This document shows positions 8,795 to 18,432 of a stretch of 64,000 bases of DNA, piece by piece. Source of the stretch: Desulfurococcales archaeon (GTDB lineage: Archaea > Thermoproteota > Thermoprotei_A > Sulfolobales > Desulfurococcaceae); the NCBI GenBank assembly GCA_027022365.1, contig JALVYU010000026.1, positions 372,001-436,000 on the forward strand, written 5' to 3'. The translations under genes and the position numbers were made by a program. The notes under the pieces are model-generated. The model had not been told where the DNA came from. It did not search any database and saw only the letters and a list, made by a program, of their open reading frames with translations. Position 1 is the stretch's first letter. Each line of letters opens with the position of its first letter.

Positions 8795-9091
8795 AAATAA
8801 TTATTTCAATCAATAAATAGAGGAATTAATACCGTAGATACGAGTAATATAGTATAGTGGTATAAATGCCCAAAGTAGGTATTTGGTCAAAATCACTAGT
8901 AAAAAGTACAAACAATAAATAGTAGAGAAATAAAGATCTTGAGAGTGTTAAATAATAATATTACGGTTCTAATTGTGCAAATCTAACTGATTTCCTTACG
9001 GAAATACTTTGGTCTTTTGGGATAGACAGATATTTTTGTGCAGTAGAACAATATAGTTATGACAATATAATCCGACGAACGGTGATCTAGT
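8795..9091. other. AT-rich intergenic region before the CDF gene
   Basis: Nearly 300 bases without a convincing gene. It holds several TATA-like stretches, two copies of CAATAAATAG and the GGTGAT ribosome binding site for the downstream TTG start. I see no tRNA, guide RNA or large repeat. Confidence 0.45.
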
Positions 9092-10378
9092 TTGAATACT
9101 TTGCAGATACCGCGGAGAGCATTGTTTTTTCTAGTTTTATCATTTATCTTACTATTTATGATCTCGGCGATGAGGATTACTGCGGGAATGTTACTTGATA
9201 GCCCTTTATTAAATATTGAGGGGTTTCACGCACTTATAGATACTGTGATCTCGTTCTTTATTGTTTTCACAATATTTATTGTAAGGTCATCCATTTCTCA
9301 GAGGTTTCCCTACGGACTATATAAGCTAGAAGACCTAGTAGCCATCCTATTGAGTATGATCATCTTATTTACGCTTTTCACAAGCATTGATGAAATATTT
9401 TATAAGCCATCAACACCTAATCTCACTGTACTTCTAGTCCAAGCATCAACAATACCTTTACTAGTTTTGTCTGTCTTATCCAAATACAAATCTGCCTATA
9501 TCCTGCACTCTCCATCCCTGAAGGCAGATGCCGCACACATGTTCGTTGATGTAATTGAAACATCCTCCGTTACATTTGGGCTACTGTTGTTCATGATCAC
9601 GCGTTACGGGTTCATCTACACATTATCATTAATTATTGCTCTTATAGGTCTATTACTGGCCGCATACGAGGCAGCGCATGACTCTATCCTAGCAATCCTA
9701 GATCTGCCGAAAGATAAGAAGTTTTTAGAAGAATTAAAAAATTATATACGAGAACTGATCAGGGGTAAAGCAGAGCTGATTGATCTGAAGGCAAGATGGG
9801 CAGGTCCTATTGTTTTTGTCGAGATGCTCCTACGTTCACACCCCCTAAATACGCTTGAATCCATTGGGCGTTTGACTAGATGTATAGAAGAAAATATTCG
9901 TAAGAGATTTGAGGATGTAAAATACATTATTGTAACAGTCAAGCCAACTATTAGGAGTCGTCTAAAAGTTGCGGTACCAGTAGAAGATGCAGGCCCAAAC
10001 CCATCGTTATCTGACCATTTTGGCAAGGCACACTATTTCCTCATAGTTGAAGTAAATAATGAGCAGATAATCAGCAAACAAATTATTAGCAAGAACACAA
10101 TACTCGGCCACCCACCAGGGAAAGCAACTAAAGTTAATGTTCCACAGAGTCTCTTGAGAGGAGCCGAAATCGCCGAGAATCTTCATAATATGGGTGTAAC
10201 CGATGTAATTGTGAAGAATATTGGTGAAATAGCATATTCCCTCTTATTGCGCCATAAGATAGTTGTTTGGAAAGGTCGTGACGGTAATGCCATAGATAAT
10301 ATAAAGTATCTTATTAGAGGCTATCTAGAAGTCCTAGATCAACCAACACATGAGGCTAGCTGGAAGAAGAACTTATAA
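9092..10378 (+). CDS. CDF-type cation efflux protein fused to a NifX/NifB-like domain
   Basis: Residues 1-205 contain about six membrane segments with the two metal-site motifs of cation diffusion facilitators, HALID (H46, D50) and AHMFVD (near residue 150). Residues 210-300 are a cytoplasmic domain of the CDF type. From about residue 310 a dinitrogenase iron-molybdenum-cofactor (NifX-like) domain follows (KVAVPVEDAGPNPSLSDHFGKA, given here from its N-terminal strand onward, then GVTDVIV near its end). CDF proteins exchange divalent metals for protons; the NifX-like domain probably binds a metal or cluster and could sense or deliver cargo. Starts at TTG after GGTGAT. Confidence 0.85.
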   Translation: MNTLQIPRRALFFLVLSFILLFMISAMRITAGMLLDSPLLNIEGFHALIDTVISFFIVFTIFIVRSSISQRFPYGLYKLEDLVAILLSMIILFTLFTSIDEIFYKPSTPNLTVLLVQASTIPLLVLSVLSKYKSAYILHSPSLKADAAHMFVDVIETSSVTFGLLLFMITRYGFIYTLSLIIALIGLLLAAYEAAHDSILAILDLPKDKKFLEELKNYIRELIRGKAELIDLKARWAGPIVFVEMLLRSHPLNTLESIGRLTRCIEENIRKRFEDVKYIIVTVKPTIRSRLKVAVPVEDAGPNPSLSDHFGKAHYFLIVEVNNEQIISKQIISKNTILGHPPGKATKVNVPQSLLRGAEIAENLHNMGVTDVIVKNIGEIAYSLLLRHKIVVWKGRDGNAIDNIKYLIRGYLEVLDQPTHEASWKKNL

Positions 10379-10379
10379 T

Positions 10380-11684
10380 TTAATCAATCCAGTCGCCCGT
10401 CTCGATCTTTGTTGGTATATATGTGTCAGCTAGGAATTTTAGTCCCTTACTAGCCATGGCTTCAATCTCCAGCTTGGCCAGTTTTGAGAAGAATATACTG
10501 ATTTCTTTGATCCACTCGGGCGTTCTAAACCATGGATAGCCTGATACTCCGAGTTTCTTCTGACGGATATACTTCTTGATCTCTGGATTGCTTATGAGTT
10601 TATCTGCTACATCGTAGCCTACCAACTCAACTGCTCTCTCAACGTCTTTTTTCTTGGCCTTGATGATATAGTTTCTTCTTTCCTTTTCTGAGAGATACGC
10701 TTTCTTCCTAGGCTTTGATATAGCATCCTTGATTTCTTTTCCAAAAATCGATGTAAGTTTGTTTATGTTCTTGGCGGCTTCTTCTTCGCCGAAGATATCA
10801 GTCATTGATACACCTATAAATTTCGCATCGGGAGTAGCTAGTCTCTCGCTCTCATATGATAATGTTATCGAGCCTATTTTGAACACACTATATATATACC
10901 ATCCATAAGGATCCGCGTCTGTAAGTATGTATATTGGTAGTTTCAATTCCTCGCTTAGCCTTCTAACAAATCTACGTGTTGCTCTGTCAGGCTGACCAGC
11001 ACTCGTTATAAGTATCGCCTTATACTTTTTCCAAAAACCATATCTGTGCAACTGTTGGAATACGGCATCCTTCTCGACGACGAGAACAAATTCGGCGTCA
11101 ATATCCTTGAATTCTATTAGGTCCGGTGTAGGCTCTATAGCATAGGCGCCATGCCCCATCTTGCTTAGATCAATAACATCATCGCCGCTCTTAATGATTA
11201 AATTACCTACAACCTTTCCTTTTTCCTTGCTCAAGATCAGCATCTCCTCTCTTAGTACGCCAAGAAATACCTCGATATCCCTTATCACAGCATCTGATTC
11301 TCTCTGTTCATCCCAAGTGTTCTCATGATGCATTTTACCCGATATGTCGCGATAGCTTATCGTGTGTTTTCCTCTGTAATAGAGATCACGTATGGTCGGG
11401 TATTCGTCGTTAACAAGAGCCTCATAAATTATTGACGCCATTAACAGTGTCTGCATGAATTTCCTTGCTTCATTGACGTCGAGGAGACTACGTCTTTTCA
11501 TCTCTGGGCCTAGAAGGAGAAGCTTCTTCTTCATATCATATATTGTGTTACTTAGAACCCTCTTAGGCATTATCAATACAGGTTTTTTACCCTCAAGTAT
11601 TCTTTTAGCTATTGATGCAAACTTTTTCCTTAATATCTCAAGGCTCCTCTGTCTCGCGTACTTGTCAACCGATGATATTGCCAT
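10380..11684 (-). CDS. top6A: DNA topoisomerase VI subunit A
   Basis: This is the Spo11-like subunit of the type IIB topoisomerase, which cuts both DNA strands through a tyrosine. The active-site motif RDLYY lies at residues 100-104, and the Toprim metal-binding residues lie in VVEKDAVF and LTDADPYGWYIY. The 434-residue length is somewhat above the common 360-390. It lies 13 bases downstream of subunit B in the same direction, forming a topoisomerase VI operon. Start ATG has GGTGAG just upstream. Confidence 0.96.
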   Translation of the reverse strand: MAISSVDKYARQRSLEILRKKFASIAKRILEGKKPVLIMPKRVLSNTIYDMKKKLLLLGPEMKRRSLLDVNEARKFMQTLLMASIIYEALVNDEYPTIRDLYYRGKHTISYRDISGKMHHENTWDEQRESDAVIRDIEVFLGVLREEMLILSKEKGKVVGNLIIKSGDDVIDLSKMGHGAYAIEPTPDLIEFKDIDAEFVLVVEKDAVFQQLHRYGFWKKYKAILITSAGQPDRATRRFVRRLSEELKLPIYILTDADPYGWYIYSVFKIGSITLSYESERLATPDAKFIGVSMTDIFGEEEAAKNINKLTSIFGKEIKDAISKPRKKAYLSEKERRNYIIKAKKKDVERAVELVGYDVADKLISNPEIKKYIRQKKLGVSGYPWFRTPEWIKEISIFFSKLAKLEIEAMASKGLKFLADTYIPTKIETGDWID

Positions 11685-11697
11685 CTCAGCTCACCCG

Positions 11698-13293
11698 TTA
11701 TACACCTATTTCAACACTCCTAACAACCTTGTACACTTCATCTTTAGGAAGACCTGTTCGAAGTGATACTATTTCAACTAATTTTTCTTCAAGAAGCTTT
11801 GCTTTCCCACCCTGTCCGTCACCAAGGATTATGGTGAGAGCCCTCACTATTTCTGGAACATATTTTGCTAGGCTTACAACTCTCTTTTTCTTCTCCTCCT
11901 CCTTAATCTTCTTGGACAAGTATACCCTTAGTCTTCGTGCAACTTCTTGTATTGCAAGCTTTATCTCGTTCCTGATCTCCTTGACATCCGCAATACTTTC
12001 TTTGCCGACACCCTTGAATGGGACTTTTGTGCTGCATATATGAACCAGAACGATTATGGGGGCAGGTAATTTAACGAGGTATTGATCCCATGATATGTCT
12101 TCCTTAACGACCGCTGTGCTTACATCACTTCCCTCATCGTAGAGCAACGGTATTTTGTTAGCGTATCTAAGGAGAGTTGGATACTTATCATTACTCAGAG
12201 GGACCTTGCCGCCAAAAGCTATTCCTACCTCAACTATGAATGGGTGGCCCTGGTAAGCAGACGGCTTCCTCGTAACCGCTTCGACAAATTCAGGTTCATA
12301 GATTCTCTTGAGCCCCGCTTTTATGACTTCTTCGCCTAGCGGGGACAATGCCTCTGATGTAGGAGCTCTAAATCTCTTATAGTTTTTCATAGCATTTACT
12401 AGTTCAAGTAGTTGTCTGTCATTGAGGGATTTAGGGCTTAGATCAGGGCTTATACCAGCTATTTCGAGAAGTGATAATGCTGTGACACTGCCTATTCCTT
12501 GAAAGCTCTTCATGAGCATTTCCTTGACTGTGGAGAACGAACCACTATCCCTTATTCTCTTCATGAGCTCGAGATCAACGCCATATGGATGGGGTTTAAC
12601 CTCTTTCGGCGGTCGAGGAAGCTTATCAATTACGCGCTCATAATAGTATATCTCACCATCAGGGGTCATGAAAACAATATTTGCATAGGGCGTTACAACG
12701 GCTGTTCGCAGTATGTAGTCTTTTATTCTCTGTTTGGCTCTGCTCCAATCACCTTCAAGCGTCATCGAAACTATTGTGCCGTGCCAATCCCTGTTTTTAC
12801 GCCAACTACCGCGCTCAATGATTATAGGCTCGTTCTTATTGATATCTATCCTTAGCTTGAAGTAATAGATTCTCCTAAGATTAGGCTGACTAGTTATTAC
12901 CTCGACAGGCCTACCCGTCGTCATCTGCCCATAAAGAATGGCTACCTTCGCACCTAAACCAAACATCCCACGTGTTTGTCTCAGAATGTATTTTGAGCTG
13001 AAAAGTACTCTACCAAATGCCTCGGGTACTACGTGTGGGGGAAGCCCTATACCGTTATCCTCAACCGTTACTCTATAGAATTCCCTATTCTCATCAGCTT
13101 TTTCGATAATGATCTTAATATTAGGTAGTATTCCATGGGAATCCGTTGCATCAAGAGCATTTTCCACAAACTCCCTTACAGCCTGATATAGTGCCCTAGC
13201 AGGATTAGAGAAGCCTGCTATCTCTCTATACTTGTAGAAGAACTCTGCAGGGCTGATAGCCCTGTAGCGTTCTGCCGGCGCGACAGCACTCAT
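11698..13293 (-). CDS. top6B: DNA topoisomerase VI subunit B
   Basis: The ATPase subunit that partners with Top6A. The GHKL fold shows the N box (EFVENALDA), G1 box (EDNGIGLP) and G2 box (GMFGLGAK), followed by an H2TH segment near residues 230-300 and the transducer domain. Length is normal at 531 residues. I choose the ATG at 13293, which has GGGGTTG upstream, over an in-frame TTG at 13302. The gene is transcribed away from the pilin gene. Confidence 0.97.
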   Translation of the reverse strand: MSAVAPAERYRAISPAEFFYKYREIAGFSNPARALYQAVREFVENALDATDSHGILPNIKIIIEKADENREFYRVTVEDNGIGLPPHVVPEAFGRVLFSSKYILRQTRGMFGLGAKVAILYGQMTTGRPVEVITSQPNLRRIYYFKLRIDINKNEPIIIERGSWRKNRDWHGTIVSMTLEGDWSRAKQRIKDYILRTAVVTPYANIVFMTPDGEIYYYERVIDKLPRPPKEVKPHPYGVDLELMKRIRDSGSFSTVKEMLMKSFQGIGSVTALSLLEIAGISPDLSPKSLNDRQLLELVNAMKNYKRFRAPTSEALSPLGEEVIKAGLKRIYEPEFVEAVTRKPSAYQGHPFIVEVGIAFGGKVPLSNDKYPTLLRYANKIPLLYDEGSDVSTAVVKEDISWDQYLVKLPAPIIVLVHICSTKVPFKGVGKESIADVKEIRNEIKLAIQEVARRLRVYLSKKIKEEEKKKRVVSLAKYVPEIVRALTIILGDGQGGKAKLLEEKLVEIVSLRTGLPKDEVYKVVRSVEIGV

Positions 13294-13456
13294 TACCCCC
13301 AACCCCTTTTACCCTAAAAAATATCCCCTTATAATTACTTTTAAGATACTGGTTCTATCAACAAATAGTTTCGATTGCCCCAGGCTCTTCCATCAGTATT
13401 TAACCATATAGCCCATTTTCTTACCATAAACACTTCTCTTCTATAACGGTGGGAAC

Positions 13457-13879
13457 ATGAAGGCTATATCCCCGCTCGTCGCAACAGCCATACTTCTCAT
13501 AATAACGATAGCCGGCGGGGTACTCCTATACAACTACATGATGAACACCCTATCAGCACCCCAAGAGTACGCCAATATCGCTGTAACCTCGGCCAAGATA
13601 TACCAAGTCAACACCACGACCGCGGTGCTAAACATACAAGTAGTCAACATGGGGACACGCACGGCAACAATAAATAGTATAACAATAATCCCGGGGAACT
13701 ACACATTCAGCCTCAGCAATACATTAGTAAAACCCGGTACATCGAAGAACATAAACATAGTCATCGATAACGCAACGGTTGTATCATCGCTTCTTACAGG
13801 CAACCACCTCGTCATAGTGAATTATAATAATGGAGTACAGACTAAGCCGGTCCAGATCGAAGAGGCGAGTACAACTTAA
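13457..13879 (+). CDS. Type IV pilin-like protein with class III signal peptide
   Basis: The 140-residue protein opens with a short basic N-terminus, then ISPLVATAILLIITIAGG, the class III signal/hydrophobic helix of archaeal pilins and archaellins. The rest is a beta-rich, Asn/Thr-rich domain with several N-glycosylation sequons, as expected for an exported fibre subunit. It is followed at once by the secretion ATPase and the membrane platform. Maturation is probably by the A24-type peptidase encoded at 3632. Confidence 0.85.
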   Translation: MKAISPLVATAILLIITIAGGVLLYNYMMNTLSAPQEYANIAVTSAKIYQVNTTTAVLNIQVVNMGTRTATINSITIIPGNYTFSLSNTLVKPGTSKNINIVIDNATVVSSLLTGNHLVIVNYNNGVQTKPVQIEEASTT

Positions 13880-13911
13880 TAAGCAAGATTAATACGGGGT
13901 GTCTTAATCCA

Positions 13912-15447
13912 GTGAGATTTTTTAAATCAATAAACTCAATAAGACTCAATAGGATCTTTAAATCCTCGTTCTCCTCATTCGACATAGACAACGCTGTAGA
14001 GCTTATCAAACTAGTAGTGGAAGACACTAGACTAGCAGAAAAACACAGCCTTAACACAATAGAAGAATACACAATTGACGATATAATTACAGTTCGCATA
14101 ATAAAGAATAGGAACAAACTGGAATACGTGATAACCGAGCCCGCCCTAGAAGAAGATGTTATAGAAGCTATAGCTAGACTCTACTTAGAAAACCCACGTT
14201 GTAAAGATATAGCTTGTATTGAAGACACTATAAGAAGTCTTTCGGATCAATACATCGAGCGGATCTATACGGAAAAACCCCTCGAAGTTATCTATAATTA
14301 TTTCAAACTATCAAGCGGTTATGGCCCGCTATACCCGCTAACCCGTGACCCCCACATAGAGGAGATAGCGGCGAGTAGCGAAGACAGATACGTAAGCATA
14401 ATTCATAGGAAGTACAGCTGGTACGGCTGGATGTCCACAAACATAACAATAACGCAAAAACTCATGGATAGACTCGTTCTAAGCCTAGCAAGGATCATCG
14501 GACGTCACCTAAGCATAGCACAACCAATAGCCGAGGGATTAACGCCCGAAGGCCTTAGACTAGCACTCACATTTGGCCACGAAGTCTCACGTAAAGGCAG
14601 TAGCTTCGTCATTAGGAAAAAACCATCACAACCAATAACTATAACCAAGCTAATCGATCAAGAAGTCATATTAGCTGAGCTAGCAGCATATGCTTGGCTT
14701 GTACTGGAGCTCAAGGGTTCAATACTAATAGTAGGCGGTATGAGCACTGGTAAAACCACGTTACTCCAAGCATTACTAACACTCATTCCACCAACAAGGA
14801 GAGTTGTGACAATAGAGGATACTCCAGAAATAACCGGGACAACGGGTCTATGGGATCCACTCGTTGAAAGAGTAAGCACCATCGGAGACAAACTCAGTAT
14901 CAACATGTATGATCTACTAAAATTCAGCCTTAGACGGAGGGCAGACTACATAGTTGTAGGAGAAGTACGAGGGAGAGAGGCAAGACTCTTAGTGCAGGCA
15001 TCACGTTTAGGGCACGGCGTTCTCGCGACAATGCACGCAGACACGGCACAGTCAGTTATAGAAAGACTGACCGCACCACCCATATCTATACCAAAGAATC
15101 TACTGAGAAGTATTTGGTCCATATTCGTTATGGATGCAACCAACGGCCGTAGACATGTTAGAGAGATCTTTGAAATAGATCATAGGACCAGAGCACATAG
15201 AATCGCGGGGTTAAATGAAGATATCGAGCCATGTGTGAAGACAATAGCGGAAAACACTATACGGTTAAAAGAAATTCTGGATGAAGATACTATAATATCA
15301 GAGCTCGCGTCGAGGACAGCTTTCCTACAAATGCTTGTTAACAAAGGGGTTTTCGACATCTATTCCTTAGGCGAAAAACTCATTGAATACTATAGCTTGG
15401 AGGAGGAAGAATATGAAGGCCCGGGCATTTTTGAGGAAAATAATTAA
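13912..15447 (+). CDS. Type II/IV secretion ATPase of the archaeal pilus (GspE/TadA-like)
   Basis: The 511-residue protein carries Walker A GGMSTGKTTLL, the Asp-box region TIEDTPEI and Walker B DYIVVGEVRGRE, the hallmark of VirB11/FlaI-type hexameric ATPases that power assembly of archaeal pili. It begins at GTG with GGTGT upstream, 32 bases after the pilin gene. Its 3' end overlaps the start of the membrane platform gene, which argues for translational coupling. It could serve pili or a secretion system; no archaellum accessory genes are present. Confidence 0.9.
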   Translation: MRFFKSINSIRLNRIFKSSFSSFDIDNAVELIKLVVEDTRLAEKHSLNTIEEYTIDDIITVRIIKNRNKLEYVITEPALEEDVIEAIARLYLENPRCKDIACIEDTIRSLSDQYIERIYTEKPLEVIYNYFKLSSGYGPLYPLTRDPHIEEIAASSEDRYVSIIHRKYSWYGWMSTNITITQKLMDRLVLSLARIIGRHLSIAQPIAEGLTPEGLRLALTFGHEVSRKGSSFVIRKKPSQPITITKLIDQEVILAELAAYAWLVLELKGSILIVGGMSTGKTTLLQALLTLIPPTRRVVTIEDTPEITGTTGLWDPLVERVSTIGDKLSINMYDLLKFSLRRRADYIVVGEVRGREARLLVQASRLGHGVLATMHADTAQSVIERLTAPPISIPKNLLRSIWSIFVMDATNGRRHVREIFEIDHRTRAHRIAGLNEDIEPCVKTIAENTIRLKEILDEDTIISELASRTAFLQMLVNKGVFDIYSLGEKLIEYYSLEEEEYEGPGIFEENN

Positions 15448-16927
15448 TCCAAAAGTACTCGTATCGATTATCATATTTTCACTTTTATTAGATATCCTAG
15501 CACTTACAACCCACTGCTACTACTTATTGCTCAGCGTATCAATACCTATAACTCCGCCTCTCATTATTATAGCCAAAAGACTATCATTCAAGAAAAAGCT
15601 TGAAGAAGAATTCCCCGATTTCCTTGCCCTAAACCTTACGATGGAAGCAAACGGGTTAAGACTAGATAATGTATTCGATGAAGCTCTGAAGCATAAATTG
15701 AAATTACCACCCGCTTACGAGATCATAGCAAGAATATACAGTCTTATCAAGACGTTAAATCCAGACCCATATACAGGGCTTAGATATCTAGCCAAACTAG
15801 TGCCTAGTGAGAGAATATCTAGGTTCTTCAGAGGCTACACAGAGATACTCGTGACTACGAATGATACTCTAACATATGTTGAATCGAAACTTGATGAAGA
15901 ACTGGCTAGTCTGGAGCAACGAATAAGCCATAGTCTATCAGGCCTCGACACGCTCTATGAGGGATTATTAATTATCTTAATGTCGATAATAACGTTCATG
16001 CTTATACCCGTAGCTTATGTCCCAAAAGAACTTATAGCATTCATTGTTTCAATTACAGGTATCTCGGCATATATGCTCTCTTCTTCACTTACATCTCGGA
16101 CTTACAGATACGAGACTCAAGTGTCCCAATTAATCTCACTAATACTATTAACAATAACACCATTCATAATGCTCAATATAGGGCTTAGGGGGATGATCAT
16201 ATATACGTTCCTTATAATTTTCTTAACACTTATATTCAGGAAGATCGAAAAATCATCGGAAGATATAGAGAACAATGTTATTAGTCTCCTTGACGACCTT
16301 TACAGCGAGGCTAAACAAGGCATACCCATTGACCACGCCTTAATGAAGAAAGAGAACCTGATACATCCACTCAAGAAAATTCGGGATCTCCTAAGACTGG
16401 GCATCCCTATACCATCTATACTTGAGAAGCTAAGAATGCCGCCTTTCTCAAAGAAATTATTGGGTCTAGCTTTTTCCCCTCTAGAGTATAGTAGGTATCA
16501 TGAAAAACATTTAGGATATACTTTAAAGATCATGGATTATATTGTGAGGCTCCGACGCATACTTTCTGAAAGGGGAAAGATGTATTTCTTCTATGCATTA
16601 ACGCTACCCATCATAACTATTGTGATGATCAAAGGTATGACCACTATACAATCTAGTCTAAACAGTATGTTTGATCCCGAGCTAGCAGTGGGGCTTACAT
16701 ACTCGATATCATTAATAGCAGGGATAATCGCTTCAAAAATATCTAGTGGTAAGAGCCTGTATAGCGTTCTAACCCCTTTATTATTAGTAGTAACACTAGC
16801 CTCATTTTATCTAGCAAACATGATCATCCCTAACAACAGCGCTATAACGCCACATCCTTTACATCAGCCTTTGACAACACCTATAGGCCTCATCTTCACT
16901 ACCAGCCTAGCAATACCAACACGATGA
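15413..16927 (+). CDS. Pilus membrane platform protein (TadC/FlaJ-like)
   Basis: A 504-residue membrane protein with about eight hydrophobic segments in two groups, separated by cytoplasmic helical T2SSF-like domains (residues 60-170 and 300-390). This is the plan of archaeal pilus assembly platforms that partner with the adjacent ATPase. The ATG at 15413 is chosen because GGAGGAGG lies six bases upstream. It overlaps the ATPase gene by 35 bases. The last 64 bases run antisense over the 3' end of rtcB, so the C-terminal 20 residues are encoded opposite conserved rtcB codons. Confidence 0.85.
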   Translation: MKARAFLRKIINPKVLVSIIIFSLLLDILALTTHCYYLLLSVSIPITPPLIIIAKRLSFKKKLEEEFPDFLALNLTMEANGLRLDNVFDEALKHKLKLPPAYEIIARIYSLIKTLNPDPYTGLRYLAKLVPSERISRFFRGYTEILVTTNDTLTYVESKLDEELASLEQRISHSLSGLDTLYEGLLIILMSIITFMLIPVAYVPKELIAFIVSITGISAYMLSSSLTSRTYRYETQVSQLISLILLTITPFIMLNIGLRGMIIYTFLIIFLTLIFRKIEKSSEDIENNVISLLDDLYSEAKQGIPIDHALMKKENLIHPLKKIRDLLRLGIPIPSILEKLRMPPFSKKLLGLAFSPLEYSRYHEKHLGYTLKIMDYIVRLRRILSERGKMYFFYALTLPIITIVMIKGMTTIQSSLNSMFDPELAVGLTYSISLIAGIIASKISSGKSLYSVLTPLLLVVTLASFYLANMIIPNNSAITPHPLHQPLTTPIGLIFTTSLAIPTR

Positions 16928-18315
16928 GCAACCATGGCTACCCGGTCAACATCCTTATAGGCCCCAGGAGCTTCCTCGCTTATAACTCTCCTAGTAGCAG
17001 CTCTCAGTATTACACCCTTCCTAGCGAGCTCATCCACTACTCTTTCCGGCCTGTATGTTCTTATGGCTGCACCTCTGCTCATCCACCTGCCAGCACCATG
17101 TGGCGCGCTATGCCATGTCCTGGCACCCTTTGCTGTGCCGACGAGAATATAGCTAGCGGTACCCATTGAACCAGGTATTAGAACTGGTTGTCCAATACTC
17201 CTATATTTATCAGGTATTTCTGGGTGTCCCGGCGGGAATGCTCTTGTAGCGCCCTTCCTATGGACTACGACGTGGTATTCTTTACCTTCCACAACGTGTT
17301 TCTCGATCTTAGCGATGTTGTGAGCTACATCATAAATTAGCTTTAGACCAAGATCCTCGGGATCCTTATGGAATACTGCCTTGAAGCTCTCGCGAACCCA
17401 GTGCATGATCAGCTGCCGGTTGGTCCAAGCAAAGTTCGCTGCCGCTGCCATGGCTTTGAAGTAGTCCTGCGCCTCTGGGGACTTGAACGGTAGACTTGCA
17501 AGCTCCCTATCGGGGGGCCTGATACCGTATTTCCGCATAGCACGCTCCATTATGAGTAGATAATCGCTCGCAACCTGATGGCCTAGGCCACGGCTACCAG
17601 TATGTATCATTACTGTTACTTGTCCTTCATGCGTGATCCCCATGACCTTCGCCGTCTCCGGATCATATATTTTGTCTACAACCTGTACCTCGAGGAAATG
17701 ATTACCTGCACCAAGCGTTCCGAGCTGGTTGTGCCCCCTCTGTTTAGCCCTACGGCTAACCTTTGATGCATCCGCAGCTCTCCATGAACCGTGTTCCTCT
17801 ATGAATTCCATGTCTTCCTCCCATCCAAAGCCGTGCTCCACAGCCCATTCGACACCCCGGTTAAGCACTTCATCCAGCTCGGAGAAGCTCAGCCTTATCT
17901 TACCAGTGCTACCGACACCGCTTGGCACGTTTCGGAACAGTGTGTCAACCAGCTCCTTCAATCTCGGCCTTACATCTTTTTCATCAAGATCTGTCTTGAG
18001 AACCCTTACGCCACAGTTTATGTCGTAACCTACACCTCCAGGGCTGATAACACCCGTGTCTACGTCGAAGCCTGCAACCCCACCTATCGGGAACCCATAG
18101 CCCTGGTGGCCGTCCGGCATTACGTACATGGATATTTGTATCCCTGGCAGACACGCCACGTTCGCAGCCTGTACAAGCGTTAGATCACTACGCATTTTCT
18201 CAAGGAGATACTCATCCGCAAATATGATGGCTGGAACCCTCATACAGTGCTTAGTACCCTTCGGTATCATGTACTCATATTCGCCAATCTTTTCTAACCT
18301 CATATGATGACTCAT
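16864..18315 (-). CDS. rtcB: RNA-splicing ligase RtcB
   Basis: RtcB joins tRNA halves after intron removal, using GTP and Mn2+ with a 3'-phosphate or 2',3'-cyclic phosphate end. The 483-residue protein shows the metal and nucleotide motifs DGHQGYGFPIGGVAGFD, DINCGVR and GAGNHFLE, and ends in RPIGVVKG as in other RtcB proteins. No intein is present. The start ATG has GGTGAG five bases upstream. With at least four intron-containing tRNAs in this window it is a core part of tRNA maturation. Confidence 0.97.
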   Translation of the reverse strand: MSHHMRLEKIGEYEYMIPKGTKHCMRVPAIIFADEYLLEKMRSDLTLVQAANVACLPGIQISMYVMPDGHQGYGFPIGGVAGFDVDTGVISPGGVGYDINCGVRVLKTDLDEKDVRPRLKELVDTLFRNVPSGVGSTGKIRLSFSELDEVLNRGVEWAVEHGFGWEEDMEFIEEHGSWRAADASKVSRRAKQRGHNQLGTLGAGNHFLEVQVVDKIYDPETAKVMGITHEGQVTVMIHTGSRGLGHQVASDYLLIMERAMRKYGIRPPDRELASLPFKSPEAQDYFKAMAAAANFAWTNRQLIMHWVRESFKAVFHKDPEDLGLKLIYDVAHNIAKIEKHVVEGKEYHVVVHRKGATRAFPPGHPEIPDKYRSIGQPVLIPGSMGTASYILVGTAKGARTWHSAPHGAGRWMSRGAAIRTYRPERVVDELARKGVILRAATRRVISEEAPGAYKDVDRVAMVAHRVGIARLVVKMRPIGVVKG

Positions 18316-18432
18316 CAGATCTCACCCGACCATTTATTAATTATCTATTGATCCAAAACAGCCAATAATTGTCCTAGAATATCTATTAGTGGACAGGCTA
18401 ATATAGGTATAAAGTACTCTGTTAATATTTGA

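Noticed and set aside
16864-18315. Intein in RtcB, a frequent host
   Set aside because: The protein is of normal length and all motifs are contiguous; RadA and topoisomerase VI are also uninterrupted.
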